Shown: positions 16,687-26,097, counted from the stretch's first letter. The stretch is DNA of 64,000 nt from JAKZVK01 sp965248255 (GCA_965248255.1 CBDFIW010000003.1:1178001-1242000), one strand, 5' to 3'. Numbers and translations are program-made. Notes: generated from the sequence alone by a model not told the origin.

Positions 16687-16698
16687 CGAACAGTCCCA

Positions 16699-16780
16699 CT
16701 TTCATATGCCCCTATGAAAGCAAGACTACACGAAACACTGTGAAGCGTCAAGGAGCCATATTGAACCGTATAACAATATG
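16699..16780. promoter_or_regulatory. Inverted repeats upstream of the integrase
   Basis: CTTTCATA-TGCCCC-TATGAAAG (16699-16706 with 16713-16720) lies 13 bases upstream of the integrase start. CATATTG...CAATATG (16757-16763 with 16774-16780) lies further out. Both are candidate operators or recombinase/AlpA binding sites. The remainder of 16781-17070 contains no gene I can support. Confidence 0.45.
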
Positions 16781-17082
16781 TTAGACGTTCTTTGTGGGAC
16801 TGCCAGAAATCCCTATAAACTCTATTCCTGCGGACTCTTCCTCCGCCAATTCCGTTACCTTTCGCTTGTGGTAGATTTCAGCGCGGCGCCGCTTGCCGGG
16901 CCGGTACCGTGCGGGAGTGCTCAGGACATTCTGTATCCGCATACCCACCGATTCACCAACTTGTGTGCACGCCGTGGCCGCCGCCGGCCGGTAGCATGCC
17001 CCTTCGCCCCTTTGACCCTGAATCGGCTTAGAATGGGGTTCCGCGAAGACGACGGGCGGGTGTCCGCCCACCGGAGGAAGTC

Positions 17083-18423
17083 GTGCCTCATCATCCCTTA
17101 CAGCTTTGCTCTCCAGCTCGGTGGCCGGTTGCTCTCTTAGGCGTTTTTCTCGCTGCCGGCTCCCTTTTCGGCGACGACTGGCCGGAATGGCGCGGTAAGG
17201 GACGCCGCGGTGTTTGGACTGAAACCGGCATTCTCGACCAGTTTCCCGAAGCTGGCCTGACTGCCGATTGGCGCACCCCGTTGGGCGCCGGCTACTCCGG
17301 AGCCGCGGTGGCGGCCGGCCGCGTCTTCATTACCGACATCGTCGACCACCAAGGACGCCGCGGGACCGAACGGGCGCTCTGCCTGGACGAAGCGAGCGGC
17401 AAAGTGCTTTGGGAGCACGAGTGGCCGGCCGACTACAGCGGGATGTCCTATGACAACGGACCGCGTGCGGCGCCCACTGTCGACGGTGATCGTGTGTACG
17501 TGCTAGGGGCGACTGGTGTATTGCACTGCCTGAACGCCAAGACGGGCAAGGTCATCTGGAAGAAGGACTACGTCGCCGACTACGAAACGGAGATTCCAAC
17601 TTGGGGAATCGCCGGGGCGCCACTGGTCGAGGGTGACCGCTTGATCGGCCTGGTCGGCGGCGAGTCGAACGCGAAGATCGTGGCCTTTGACAAGATGACC
17701 GGCCAAGAGATCTGGCGGTCCCTCTCTTCCGACGTCGAACCCGGCTACACCGCTCCGTTCCTCATCAAGGTCGGCGCCGCGCCACAACTCATTGTTTGGC
17801 ATCCGGCCGCCGTCACGTCGCTTGATCCGACGACGGGCGAAGTCCTTTGGGAACAGCCGTTCTCGGTTCACCACGGGCTCACCGTGGCCACGCCCGTGTT
17901 CGACCGCAACCGTTTACTGGTCACGGCCTTCTATGAAGGCTCGCGCATGCTCAAGCTAAGTCCGAACCGTCCGCGGGCGGACCTGATGTGGAAGGGGAAC
18001 AGCACGAGCGAGATCGAGACCGACGGCCTGCACTCGCTGGTCAGTACGCCGGTACTTGAGGGCGATTACATCTACGGCATCTGCAGCTACGGCCAGTTTC
18101 GTTGTTTGGACGCGCGCACCGGCAAGCGGGTATGGGAAACGATGGAGGTGACCAAGGAGAACGCCCGCTGGGCTACCGGCCACATCGTTCGTCACCAAGA
18201 TCGCTACTTTATCAGCAACGACCGCGGCGAGCTGATCATCGCCAGGCTCTCACCGGAAGGGTACGACGAGATCAGCCGTACGAAGATCATCAAGCCGACG
18301 TCGTCCGTCGGGCGCCGCCGCGAGCTGGGCGCCATCAACTGGTCCCATCCAGCCTACGCCAACCGCCACATCATCGCGCGCAACGATGAAGAGATCGTCC
18401 GCTACTCGCTTCAAAAGCCGTAG
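17083..18423 (+). CDS. PQQ-binding-like beta-propeller protein, exported
   Basis: 446 residues from the GTG at 17083, with GGAGGA eight bases upstream. Residues about 10-30 are a signal peptide (VALLGVFLAAGSLFG) leading to DDWPEWRGKGRRGVW, a hallmark of the PQQ-like repeat proteins abundant in Acidobacteria and Planctomycetes. Blades repeat motifs such as DGDRVYVLGATGVLHCLNAK, TGKVIWKKDY, TGQEIWRSL and TGKRVWETMEV. These proteins are usually periplasmic, either scaffold-like (BamB-type) or oxidoreductase-related; no PQQ-ligand set was verified. Stands alone, convergent with hflX. Confidence 0.85.
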   Translation: MPHHPLQLCSPARWPVALLGVFLAAGSLFGDDWPEWRGKGRRGVWTETGILDQFPEAGLTADWRTPLGAGYSGAAVAAGRVFITDIVDHQGRRGTERALCLDEASGKVLWEHEWPADYSGMSYDNGPRAAPTVDGDRVYVLGATGVLHCLNAKTGKVIWKKDYVADYETEIPTWGIAGAPLVEGDRLIGLVGGESNAKIVAFDKMTGQEIWRSLSSDVEPGYTAPFLIKVGAAPQLIVWHPAAVTSLDPTTGEVLWEQPFSVHHGLTVATPVFDRNRLLVTAFYEGSRMLKLSPNRPRADLMWKGNSTSEIETDGLHSLVSTPVLEGDYIYGICSYGQFRCLDARTGKRVWETMEVTKENARWATGHIVRHQDRYFISNDRGELIIARLSPEGYDEISRTKIIKPTSSVGRRRELGAINWSHPAYANRHIIARNDEEIVRYSLQKP

Positions 18424-18627
18424 ATCGGAGCAGGGCGGCGTTGTTGGATCCTACTCCGCTTTGCCTCTGCTGCGCAGGCGGTCGTGTGTGTGTCTAGAAC
18501 AGGTTTCCGCGGGTGGGGCACAAGAACCGAGCACGGCTCGGCTCGGCACGCCACGGGCGTGCGCCACGTCGGGAGCGACCCTTGGATAAGTCAGTACGAC
18601 GCGACACCGCTTAACTCCCGACGATAA

Positions 18628-19989
18628 TCAAGAGCGCGTCTGCTCGATGGCGTTCCCGGCGAGGCGATGCCTGACCGAAAGCGGCGTCTCGGCAACGATG
18701 TCAACGCCCTCGTCCGTATCCACGCGCTCGGTGACCCGCGCGTGCTCGTAGAGAAAGGAGATGCGATCTCCCTCGGTATGCCTGAAGTGGTAGTGTTGCC
18801 TGACGATCTCCTCCCCTGGCAGGCAGCGGTCGATGGCATCCACCAGGTCCGCCAGTCCCCTTCCCTCTTGCGCTGAGATCCCCACTACCTCGGCTGCGGA
18901 GCCTGAAATGGTTTCGCCGGCCACCGCCGCCCGGACCTCCTCGTCCTCGACGCAGTCGATCTTGTTGAACACTAGGAGCTGCGGCTTGTCGTGCGCTGCC
19001 AGCTCGTGCAGAATCTTTACCACCTCATTCATCTGGTCGTGGCGCCGCTCGGCGGAGATGTCGACCACATGAAGCACCATGGCGGCCTCGCTGACCTCCT
19101 CGAGCGTTGCTCGGAAGGCCTTGATGAGACCCGGCGGGAGCCCGCGGATGAATCCGACGGTGTCGGAGAACAGCACCCGTCGCCGGGATGGGAGTGTGAG
19201 CGCGCGGATCGTCGGGTCCAAGGTGGCGAACATTCGCGCGTCGGCCGTCACCTTGCTGCGGGTAAGGGCATTGAACAAGGTCGACTTCCCGGCATTGGTG
19301 TAGCCGACCAGCGCGATGGTGAGCAGCGGAACCGCCGTTCTCTTCTTGCGCTGAAGCTGTCGGCTCACCCGGACCGATTCGAGGTCGGACTTGAGTTTCT
19401 CGATGCGCCTCCCGATTCGCCGCCGATCGGTCTCGAGCCTGGTTTCGCCTGGACCGCGGGTACCGATGCCTCCGCCGAGCCGTGACATTTCGACCCCCCG
19501 TCCCGTCAGTCTCGGCAACAAGTAGCTGAGTTGAGCCAACTCAACCTGGAGCTGCCCCTCCCGCGTGCGCGCGTGCCCGGCAAAGATGTCGAGGATCAGT
19601 TGCGTGCGGTCAATCACGCGGCGGTCCAGCTCACGCTCGAGGTTGCGTTGCTGAACGGGGGTCAGATCATGATCGAACAGGACCAGGTCAACGGTTAGTT
19701 GCTCGGCCCAAGCGCCGATCTCGGCCACCTTGCCGCGGCCGATGAGGGTGGCCGGATCGGGCCGGTCGCGCGTCTGAATGACGATATCTACGACCTGTCC
19801 ACCGGCGCCGGAGGCTAGTTCAGCCAGTTCCTCGATGGACTCTTCGGGTGTTGGGGTGGACCAGGCCTCGGCGGCGGCGCGATGCGCCGCGTGATTCTCT
19901 CTCAGCTTGAGTCCGACGAGGACGCAGGTTTCCGCTTCCAACGCCGTCCCGTCATTAGAACGGCTCGGCGACGGGTCGAACGGGGCCAT
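18628..19989 (-). CDS. hflX: GTPase HflX
   Basis: About 453 residues. The N-terminal HflX domain includes DPATLIGRGKVAEIGAW and LVLFDHDLTPVQQRNLER; a coiled-coil GPGETRLETDRRRIGRRIEK follows. The G domain has G1 GYTNAGKSTLFNAL, G3 DTVGFIRGLPPGL and G4 FNKIDCV. HflX is a ribosome-associated GTPase that rescues or splits stalled ribosomes under stress. The ATG at 19987-19989 is listed; a TTG at 20014-20016 overlapping the hfq stop would add nine residues. The hfq-hflX pairing is a conserved arrangement and supports both calls. Confidence 0.95.
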   Translation of the reverse strand: MAPFDPSPSRSNDGTALEAETCVLVGLKLRENHAAHRAAAEAWSTPTPEESIEELAELASGAGGQVVDIVIQTRDRPDPATLIGRGKVAEIGAWAEQLTVDLVLFDHDLTPVQQRNLERELDRRVIDRTQLILDIFAGHARTREGQLQVELAQLSYLLPRLTGRGVEMSRLGGGIGTRGPGETRLETDRRRIGRRIEKLKSDLESVRVSRQLQRKKRTAVPLLTIALVGYTNAGKSTLFNALTRSKVTADARMFATLDPTIRALTLPSRRRVLFSDTVGFIRGLPPGLIKAFRATLEEVSEAAMVLHVVDISAERRHDQMNEVVKILHELAAHDKPQLLVFNKIDCVEDEEVRAAVAGETISGSAAEVVGISAQEGRGLADLVDAIDRCLPGEEIVRQHYHFRHTEGDRISFLYEHARVTERVDTDEGVDIVAETPLSVRHRLAGNAIEQTRS

Positions 19990-20012
19990 AGAGCGGGCCG
20001 GGGTATCTCGCT

Positions 20013-20351
20013 TCAAGAGTTCTGCTCGGTTATCGGCTCCCCGGGAGAAGCTGACTCCCCTCCATCCGCCTCTCCCGACGCACGTGGGGGAGCCGGACCG
20101 GGACCTCGGGGCGCACCGGAGACGGCCCCTGTGCTGTGGCCTGAGCCGTGCTGCCTCGGAGTCACGACGGTGGAGATGGCATGCTTGAAGATGAGCTGCT
20201 CTTGATGGTTGGTTTCGAAAACAACACAGTATTTATCGAAACCCTTCACGCGACCCGACAGCTTAACGCCGCTGGTGAGGTAGATCGTGACCGGCACTCG
20301 CTCTCTGCGAGCGTTGTTGAGGAAAGCGTCCTGGAGGTTTTGATTTGACAT
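20013..20351 (-). CDS. hfq: RNA chaperone Hfq
   Basis: 112 residues from the ATG at 20349-20351 (MSNQNLQDAFLNNARRERVP). The Sm1 motif VTIYLTSGVKLSGRVKGFDK and the Sm2 block LIFKHAISTVVTP are intact, giving the hexameric Sm-like ring that binds sRNA and mRNA. A Pro/Gly/Glu-rich tail of about 38 residues follows the core, like the disordered C-termini of many Hfq proteins. The frame is open upstream to 20468 but the conserved protein begins here. Directly followed by hflX. Confidence 0.97.
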   Translation of the reverse strand: MSNQNLQDAFLNNARRERVPVTIYLTSGVKLSGRVKGFDKYCVVFETNHQEQLIFKHAISTVVTPRQHGSGHSTGAVSGAPRGPGPAPPRASGEADGGESASPGEPITEQNS

Positions 20352-20606
20352 GACCCACACCGTCGGGCGAGCACAGCAGCTAGCAGGGGTCCCCGCCACC
20401 CTATGCGGCCGCTGACCGAATCGGGCCGCCTTCACAACGTCCTGTAATTGTAGTTTAACGATAGCCATGCCGCAACGGAAAACAGGAATCTATGAAGCGA
20501 CCTTCGACGCGACTTCCGCCTGTTGAAACGCGTCGCTGGTCCCGGCCCGGCGTGTACGTTGAAGCACGATGCAGCCGGTGCTGAGCCGGTACAATAGGAC
20601 TTGGCG

Positions 20607-21488
20607 GTGAAGATCATCCGCGAAATCGGGGCGGCCCTCCGCAACCTGAATCCGAGCGAGGTTCGTGAGCTGGCGGACCAGCCCCTCACGGCCGGCGTAC
20701 TCGCGGCCGATGACGCGGTTTACTCGCGCATCCTTTCGTTTCTGATTCCACCGGACACCTCCGAAGCGAAGGCACAGCAAGCCTTTTGTAGCATCCTTCG
20801 AGTTACCAGCGATGAAGACTTCGAGCGATGCCATTTCGGCTTGTCCGAGCCGGGCCTGCCTCACCCGTCTCACTTCTATCGCTTCGATCCCTACGAACCC
20901 GCGGCGGTGATCCCGGCCATCGTCGAAGATCACGAAGAGCGCTGGATCGCACTTGCAAGACGGTTCCTGCCCTTCCGCGAACCCGTCATCCGGCGAATCA
21001 TCTGGAAGATCAGCAAGGAAAACACCTACTTCACGGTCGCGACGGCACTGCCGAACGTGGTCCCCAGCGTGGTGACTCTTCCGTGGGCCGTGGGCGAGTT
21101 CGCCTCCGACACGGCCGTGCTCACCATGAATCAGGTGCGGATGGCGTTCCTGATCGCCGCGGCCAGCGACAGTCGCATTGGCTACGCAGAACAGAGCGGC
21201 CAGATTGGCTCGATCGTCAGCGCGGCCTTCGGTTGGCGGGCCGTGGCGCGAGAGCTGGTTTCGAAGATCCCCGCGGGCGGGGGGCTGGTCTCGAAGGGGC
21301 TGGTGTCGTTCGCCGGAACCTACGCCGTGGGTGTGGGACTCGACCATCTGCTCCGCGTGGGCCGCAGCTTGACCCGCGAAGAGAAGAAGCACCAGTACGC
21401 CCTCGCCTACCAGCGCGGCCGAGGCTCCGTGAATGAGATTGTTCGGCGGTTCACAGGACGCCTTTCACCCAGCCCCAGGCCTGCCTAG
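20607..21488 (+). CDS. DUF697-like membrane-associated protein
   Basis: 293 residues. GTG at 20607 was chosen because AGGA at 20596-20599 is correctly spaced; a TTG six bases earlier is the alternative. The N-terminal half is soluble and acidic. The C-terminal half has hydrophobic segments (VATALPNVVPSVVTLPWAVG, TMNQVRMAFLIAAASDS, GLVSFAGTYAVGVGLDHLL) and the Asn-rich motif seen in DUF697/YcjF-type proteins, which often accompany small GTPases. No GTPase domain is present here. Divergent from hfq-hflX; specific role unknown. Confidence 0.65.
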   Translation: MKIIREIGAALRNLNPSEVRELADQPLTAGVLAADDAVYSRILSFLIPPDTSEAKAQQAFCSILRVTSDEDFERCHFGLSEPGLPHPSHFYRFDPYEPAAVIPAIVEDHEERWIALARRFLPFREPVIRRIIWKISKENTYFTVATALPNVVPSVVTLPWAVGEFASDTAVLTMNQVRMAFLIAAASDSRIGYAEQSGQIGSIVSAAFGWRAVARELVSKIPAGGGLVSKGLVSFAGTYAVGVGLDHLLRVGRSLTREEKKHQYALAYQRGRGSVNEIVRRFTGRLSPSPRPA

Positions 21489-21514
21489 GCCACTGGAATG
21501 CTCGTTTCCTTCCC

Positions 21515-21955
21515 ATGGCCATGACTCCGGTCTTCCGACGCACTGGGTTACCGCTGGCACTGATGCTTCTCCTTGGTGTGAGCGGGCTCAGTGCGGACGT
21601 GACAGCCTCTGACCCGGTCCTGCGCGGCCGCCCTCAGTCGACCCTTGGCTCGCCTCCGCCTAAGCACGAGCCGTTCGGGTTTGTCGCCGAAGATGGGAGC
21701 AAGCACCGGGTCTCGGGTGACGAGTTTTCCGTCGGCCAGTTGTTCGACCCGAGGCTTGCCGGGCGTCTGTGGGACCTGGAGGGAACCTACGATCTAGGTG
21801 GTACTCTCCGCATCCACAGGCTCTTCACCGTGAAGGACGGCAAGCGCTTCCGCGTGGCCTATTACTGCGTCATCTGCAACATCTACCAGCATGAGCCCGG
21901 CCGCTGCATGTGCTGTCAGGACGAGACGGAGCTGCAGGAAATCTCCGAGGAATGA
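21515..21955 (+). CDS. Exported Cys-rich small protein
   Basis: 146 residues. Residues about 8-28 form a signal peptide (GLPLALMLLLGVSGLSA). The mature part is unassigned until the C-terminus, YYCVICNIYQHEPGRCMCCQ, where CxxC and CxCC motifs suggest metal binding or disulfides outside the cytoplasm. Its stop overlaps the next start (ATGA), so it is translationally coupled to the aldose epimerase-like gene. Alternative starts within the first three codons are possible. Confidence 0.7.
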   Translation: MAMTPVFRRTGLPLALMLLLGVSGLSADVTASDPVLRGRPQSTLGSPPPKHEPFGFVAEDGSKHRVSGDEFSVGQLFDPRLAGRLWDLEGTYDLGGTLRIHRLFTVKDGKRFRVAYYCVICNIYQHEPGRCMCCQDETELQEISEE

Positions 21956-23013
21956 ACGTCGTCCTCGCAGCGGCTGTTGTCGTCGGCCTGACCATCATGC
22001 CCGCAAACGCCCAGAACTACTCAGCCCGCAAGGCAGTGGTGGACGGCGTCCCGGTAGTCCATCTCACCGACGAACAACATGACATCGCGGTGTCCATCGC
22101 CCCATCGGTGGGCAGCAACGCCTATGAGATGAAAGTCGGCGGGAAGAACCTCCTCTGGTTCCCCTACGAATCAGTGGCCGCCTTCGCCGCCGAGCCTCAG
22201 CTGTGTGGCAACCCCTTCTTAGCGCCGTGGGCCAACCGGATCGATGAAGAGGGCTTCTATGCCAACGGGCGTTACTATCGCTTCAACGACAAGCTCGGCA
22301 ACATCCGCCGCGATGGGAACCAGCTCCCCATTCACGGCTTGTTGCTCTACGCCTCCCAGTGGGAGGTGGTCTCGGTCGAGGCGGACGAAAACGAAGCACG
22401 GCTGGTGAGCCGATTGGAGTTCTCACAGCACGCCGATCTGATGGCACAGTTCCCCTTCGCACATACGATCGAGATGACCTATGTGCTGCGGTTGGGGGTC
22501 CTCGAGGTTCGGACGAGCATCCGCAATGACGGCGCCCAGACTATGCCTCTGTCTGTCGGCTACCATCCCTACTTCCAGATTCACGATGCTCCGCGGGACG
22601 AATGGACCGTTCGCCTGGCCGCCGAACGAATCTGGAACCTGTCCGAGAAGTTGATCCCTACCGGCCAGACCCGCCCGATTCGCGATCTGTTCGCCACTCC
22701 CGAGGCGGTTTCCCTCAAGGAACAGTTCCTCGATCATGTCTTCGGGGGGCTCGTTCGGGACACTTCCGATCACGCCGTCTTCTCGGTCCAGGGAAACCAG
22801 GAGAAAATCGAGGTCGTCTACGGACCGAAGTACCAAACCGCGGTCGTCTATGCACCCCCCGGTGACGACCGTAGCTTCATCTGCTTTGAACCGATGAGCG
22901 GCATTACCAACGCCTTCAATCTGGCTCATCGGGGTGTGTATCAAGAGCTCCAGACGATCCGGCCCAGCAAGTCCTGGAATGAGAGTTACTGGATCCGTCC
23001 GAGCGGGTTCTGA
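21952..23013 (+). CDS. Aldose 1-epimerase family protein, exported
   Basis: 353 residues from the ATG overlapping the upstream stop. A signal peptide is visible (MNVVLAAAVVVGLTIMPANA). The galactose mutarotase fold is indicated by NPFLAPWANRID, the first catalytic His in LPIHGLLLYASQWE, the second in GYHPYFQIHD, and the catalytic Glu in ICFEPMSGITNAFN. The family interconverts alpha and beta anomers of hexoses; a signal peptide implies work in the periplasm on imported sugars. Coupled to the small exported protein upstream; no other sugar genes are adjacent. Confidence 0.85.
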   Translation: MNVVLAAAVVVGLTIMPANAQNYSARKAVVDGVPVVHLTDEQHDIAVSIAPSVGSNAYEMKVGGKNLLWFPYESVAAFAAEPQLCGNPFLAPWANRIDEEGFYANGRYYRFNDKLGNIRRDGNQLPIHGLLLYASQWEVVSVEADENEARLVSRLEFSQHADLMAQFPFAHTIEMTYVLRLGVLEVRTSIRNDGAQTMPLSVGYHPYFQIHDAPRDEWTVRLAAERIWNLSEKLIPTGQTRPIRDLFATPEAVSLKEQFLDHVFGGLVRDTSDHAVFSVQGNQEKIEVVYGPKYQTAVVYAPPGDDRSFICFEPMSGITNAFNLAHRGVYQELQTIRPSKSWNESYWIRPSGF

Positions 23014-23148
23014 GGGGTCCTTTCGCCCGGCTTTTCGCAAGCAGGGGCACACGCCTGCCTACGCCCTCGGTGAGAAACCGGTTGTCGCAATGAACTCGTA
23101 ACATCTTTCTATTCAGTATGATGGGTCTCTATATCGGTGGGGAACCCT

Positions 23149-24735
23149 GTTGAAGCCCAATGATAATGTCCCCTTGAGCGCCCAATAGAAATGTCCCCTA
23201 ATCTGGACCTCTGCGAGGAGGTGAAAGATTGGGAAGGACATGGATGAGTGCCAAGGAGTTGAGGCGCGGCGAAGTGCTGAGCCGAGTGAAACGAGGGGAA
23301 CTGAAGTTGACCGAAGCCACCGCACTGCTGGAGGTCAGCTACCGCCAAGCGAAGCGGCTCAACAAGCGTTACCGAGCAGGCGGGGTCAAGGCTTTGGTGC
23401 ACGGTAACGTCGGCCGCGCTTCGAACCGAGCCGATGACAAGCGCCGCGAGCAGGTTCTCGAGTTGGTGCACGCAAACTATGCGGGCGAGGGGCACGAGCG
23501 CTGCGGGCCGACGCTGGCGTCGGAACATCTGGCAGCCGATCAGGGCCTGGAAGTGCCGCGCGAAACGCTGCGGCGCTGGATGCTCGCGGCGGGCCTGTGG
23601 AGCCGGAGTCGCAAGCGCCCACCGCATCGCAGCCGGCGGCAACGCAAAGCGCACTTCGGCGAGCTGATTCAACTCGACGGTTCGCACCACCACTGGCTGG
23701 AAGGACGCGGCCCGAAAGCCTGTCTGATGAACTTTGTCGATGACGCGACCGGTCTTGCACTGTGCCGCTTCTCGGGCCAGGAAACGACCTGGGCCGCGGC
23801 CGATCTGCTCCAAGCCTGGGTGCGCCAACACGGCGTTCCCAAGGCGTTGTACTGCGACTGGAAAAACGTCTACCAGCGCCAGCCGACGTCGCGGGAAGCA
23901 CTGGAAGGCATCAAGCCCGAGACGCAGTTCGGGCGCATGTGCGCGAAGCTTGGCATTGGCATCATTGCCGCATCGTCGCCGCAAGCCAAGGGACGTGTCG
24001 AACGCCATCACGGCACGCACCAGGACCGCCTGATCAAGAAGATGCGGCTGCGGGGCATCGTTGATTACGAGGCGGCGAACCGTTACCTCGGCGAGGAGTA
24101 CTTAGCCGAGCACAACGAGCGCTTCTGCTGCGAGCCGGCGGCGGGAGCGGACTTTCACCAGGCGCTACCCCGCGGCACCGAGCTGCGAGGCGTGTTCTGC
24201 TTCGAATACGAACGAGTGGTGAGCAACGACCAGGTGGTGCGTTTCGAGAATCGTTGTTTGCAGTTGAAGCCGAAACGCAATCAGGGCGTGGGGGCGGGTG
24301 CACGGGTGACGGTCCAACAGGGGCGCGATGAGAGCTTGCAGGTGAGGTTTGAGGGGCACGAGATCGAGCACGAAGTGATCGCCACGCCGACGCCACGGCT
24401 GCGGACGAAGCCGGCACCGCAGGGGAACGTGGTGGCCAGACGCAAGCCGGCGGCGAACCACCCCTGGCGGCGACCTGTGCTGCGGAAAACACGAGCTGCG
24501 AATTCATAAGAGGGCTGTGGAAATGCCGGGTCGGATGGAAAGCGTGGAAAACCTTGTGGCGGCAGCCGTGCCGGGCTCGGGGAACCGTGGATGGTTTTCC
24601 ACCCTTCCCACCGCCCCTTGGAAATCGCTGCGCGATTCCCACAGTTCCACAGCCCCGACGATGACGATTCTCTCCTATCACCAAGGGGACACTTCTACTG
24701 GGCTACCGAAGGGGACATTTCTATTGGGCCTTGAC
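23149..24735 (+). mobile_element. ISNCY (IS1202-type) insertion sequence
   Basis: 1587 bp with related ends (GTTGAAGCCCAATGATAATG on the left; inward GTCAAGGCCCAATAGAAATG on the right). Each end holds two copies of a CCCAAT...TGTCCCC unit, as seen in IS1202-type elements. It is flanked by the 18-bp direct repeat ATATCGGTGGGGAACCCT at 23131-23148 and 24736-24753. Long target duplications are known for this group. It sits in the intergenic region upstream of the lysine aminomutase gene. Confidence 0.9.
23244..24509 (+). CDS. ISNCY/IS1202-type transposase
   Basis: 421 residues. An N-terminal helix-turn-helix (EATALLEVSYRQAKRLNKRY) is followed by an integrase-type DDE core: IQLDGSHHHWLEG, then ALYCDWKNVY, then SSPQAKGRVERHHGTHQDRL with the Glu. 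A C-terminal beta region (FENRCLQLKPKRNQGVGAGA) is also typical. The ATG at 23244 follows GAAGGA by six bases. The frame is intact, so the element may be active. Confidence 0.92.
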   Translation: MSAKELRRGEVLSRVKRGELKLTEATALLEVSYRQAKRLNKRYRAGGVKALVHGNVGRASNRADDKRREQVLELVHANYAGEGHERCGPTLASEHLAADQGLEVPRETLRRWMLAAGLWSRSRKRPPHRSRRQRKAHFGELIQLDGSHHHWLEGRGPKACLMNFVDDATGLALCRFSGQETTWAAADLLQAWVRQHGVPKALYCDWKNVYQRQPTSREALEGIKPETQFGRMCAKLGIGIIAASSPQAKGRVERHHGTHQDRLIKKMRLRGIVDYEAANRYLGEEYLAEHNERFCCEPAAGADFHQALPRGTELRGVFCFEYERVVSNDQVVRFENRCLQLKPKRNQGVGAGARVTVQQGRDESLQVRFEGHEIEHEVIATPTPRLRTKPAPQGNVVARRKPAANHPWRRPVLRKTRAANS

Positions 24736-24919
24736 ATATCGGTGGGGAACCCTTGACATTGAGTAGTTACTGTGCTTTACTAAATCGGCCTAAATCCTGC
24801 GCGCTTGTTGTCCCGATTCCGCTGTTGACGCGGCGGAAACTTTGCTCTTTTATCATCGCGTGCCTGTGTCAAGCAGCAACCGGGCTTGACCGCGTTGGTG
24901 TGTCTCAAGGAGGTGGAAT

Positions 24920-26071
24920 CTGAGAAAGCCCAAATACATCACCAAGATCAGTCAGCTTGACCAGTTGGACGGCCAGGAAAAAGAACGGCTTGCCCCGGTC
25001 GGCGAGAAGTTCGTCTTCCGCACGAACGACTACTACCAGAGCTTGATCAACTGGGACGACCCCGACGATCCCATCCGACGCCTGGTCATCCCGATGGAGC
25101 AGGAACTTGACGAGTGGGGCCGTCTCGACGCCTCCTACGAAGAGTTCTATACCAGGGTTCCCGGCCTCGAACACAAGTACCGCGACACCGCGCTGTTGCT
25201 CGTCAACGATGTCTGCGGGGCCTATTGCCGTTTCTGTTTCCGCAAGCGGCTATTCATGAACGACAACGATGAGGTCGTCAAGGACGTCAGTCAAGGGTTG
25301 GCCTACATCCGAGCGCATCCGGAGATTTCCAACGTTCTCCTGACCGGCGGTGATCCTCTGATCATGTCCACGTCGAAGCTCGAGCCGATCATCGCCGAGC
25401 TGAGAGACATCGCGCACGTGAGGATCATCCGCATCGGGACGAAGATGCCGGCCTTCAATCCGCACCGCATTCTTGGGGATCCAAGCCTCTGGAAGATGCT
25501 CGAAACCTACAGCACCGCCGACGGCCGAATCTACATCATGGCCCACTTCAATCATCCGGTGGAGCTGACCGCTCTTGCGCGGGAGGGCCTGGATACTCTC
25601 CGCAAACACGGTGCCGTTATCGTCAACCAAACCCCTTTGATCCAGGGTGTCAACGACAGCACCGAGGTCCTGCTGAAGCTCTTCAATGAGCTTTCCTACA
25701 TGGGTGTGCCACCCTATTACGTGTTTCAGTGCCGGCCGACCGAGGGCAACAGCGCCTACTCCGCACCCCTTGAACGGGCCTACCAGATCTTCACCGAGGC
25801 GCAGAATCAAGCCTCGGGCCTGGCGAAACGAGCCCGCTTCAGCATGTCACACGTCACCGGTAAGATCGAAGTCGCCGGACTCACCGAAAGCCACGTGATC
25901 TTTAAGTATCATCGGGCCGCCGAGCCCAGGAATACGGGCCGAGTGTTGCTCTTCCGGCGCAACGCCGAAGCTCACTGGTTCGATGACTACGAGGAAGCCG
26001 CGCCCTTCCAGCCACGCATCCAGCCTGGACGGGAGCTGCCTGTATTGCAGGCCGCCGCGGGGCGCTGCTGA
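24920..26071 (+). CDS. kamA: Lysine 2,3-aminomutase family radical SAM enzyme
   Basis: 383 residues. The radical-SAM cluster motif CGAYCRFCFRKR is intact, and TGGDPLIMSTSKL, RIGTKMPAFNP and VNQTPLIQGVND are KamA-family blocks. PLP and SAM are the expected cofactors; the reaction is interconversion of alpha- and beta-lysine. Family-like sequence (KYITKISQLDQLDGQEKE) extends upstream of the first TTG at 24965. The only codon fitting the AAGGAGG at 24907-24913 is a CTG at 24920, so a rare CTG start is proposed. An epimerase- or EF-P-type (EpmB) activity is the alternative within this family. Confidence 0.88.
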   Translation: MRKPKYITKISQLDQLDGQEKERLAPVGEKFVFRTNDYYQSLINWDDPDDPIRRLVIPMEQELDEWGRLDASYEEFYTRVPGLEHKYRDTALLLVNDVCGAYCRFCFRKRLFMNDNDEVVKDVSQGLAYIRAHPEISNVLLTGGDPLIMSTSKLEPIIAELRDIAHVRIIRIGTKMPAFNPHRILGDPSLWKMLETYSTADGRIYIMAHFNHPVELTALAREGLDTLRKHGAVIVNQTPLIQGVNDSTEVLLKLFNELSYMGVPPYYVFQCRPTEGNSAYSAPLERAYQIFTEAQNQASGLAKRARFSMSHVTGKIEVAGLTESHVIFKYHRAAEPRNTGRVLLFRRNAEAHWFDDYEEAAPFQPRIQPGRELPVLQAAAGRC

Positions 26072-26097
26072 AACCGGTTTGCGGACCTCACCTTGAC

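Noticed and set aside
16690..17080. tRNA or duplicated att core next to the integrase, and a 96-residue minus-strand ORF
   Set aside because: No cloverleaf or direct repeat shared with 11.2-11.5 kb was visible, and the ORF has no recognisable protein features or ribos-binding site.
20490..21392. 300-residue minus-strand ORF
   Set aside because: Antisense to the DUF697-like gene, which has a better start, hydrophobic pattern and codon use.
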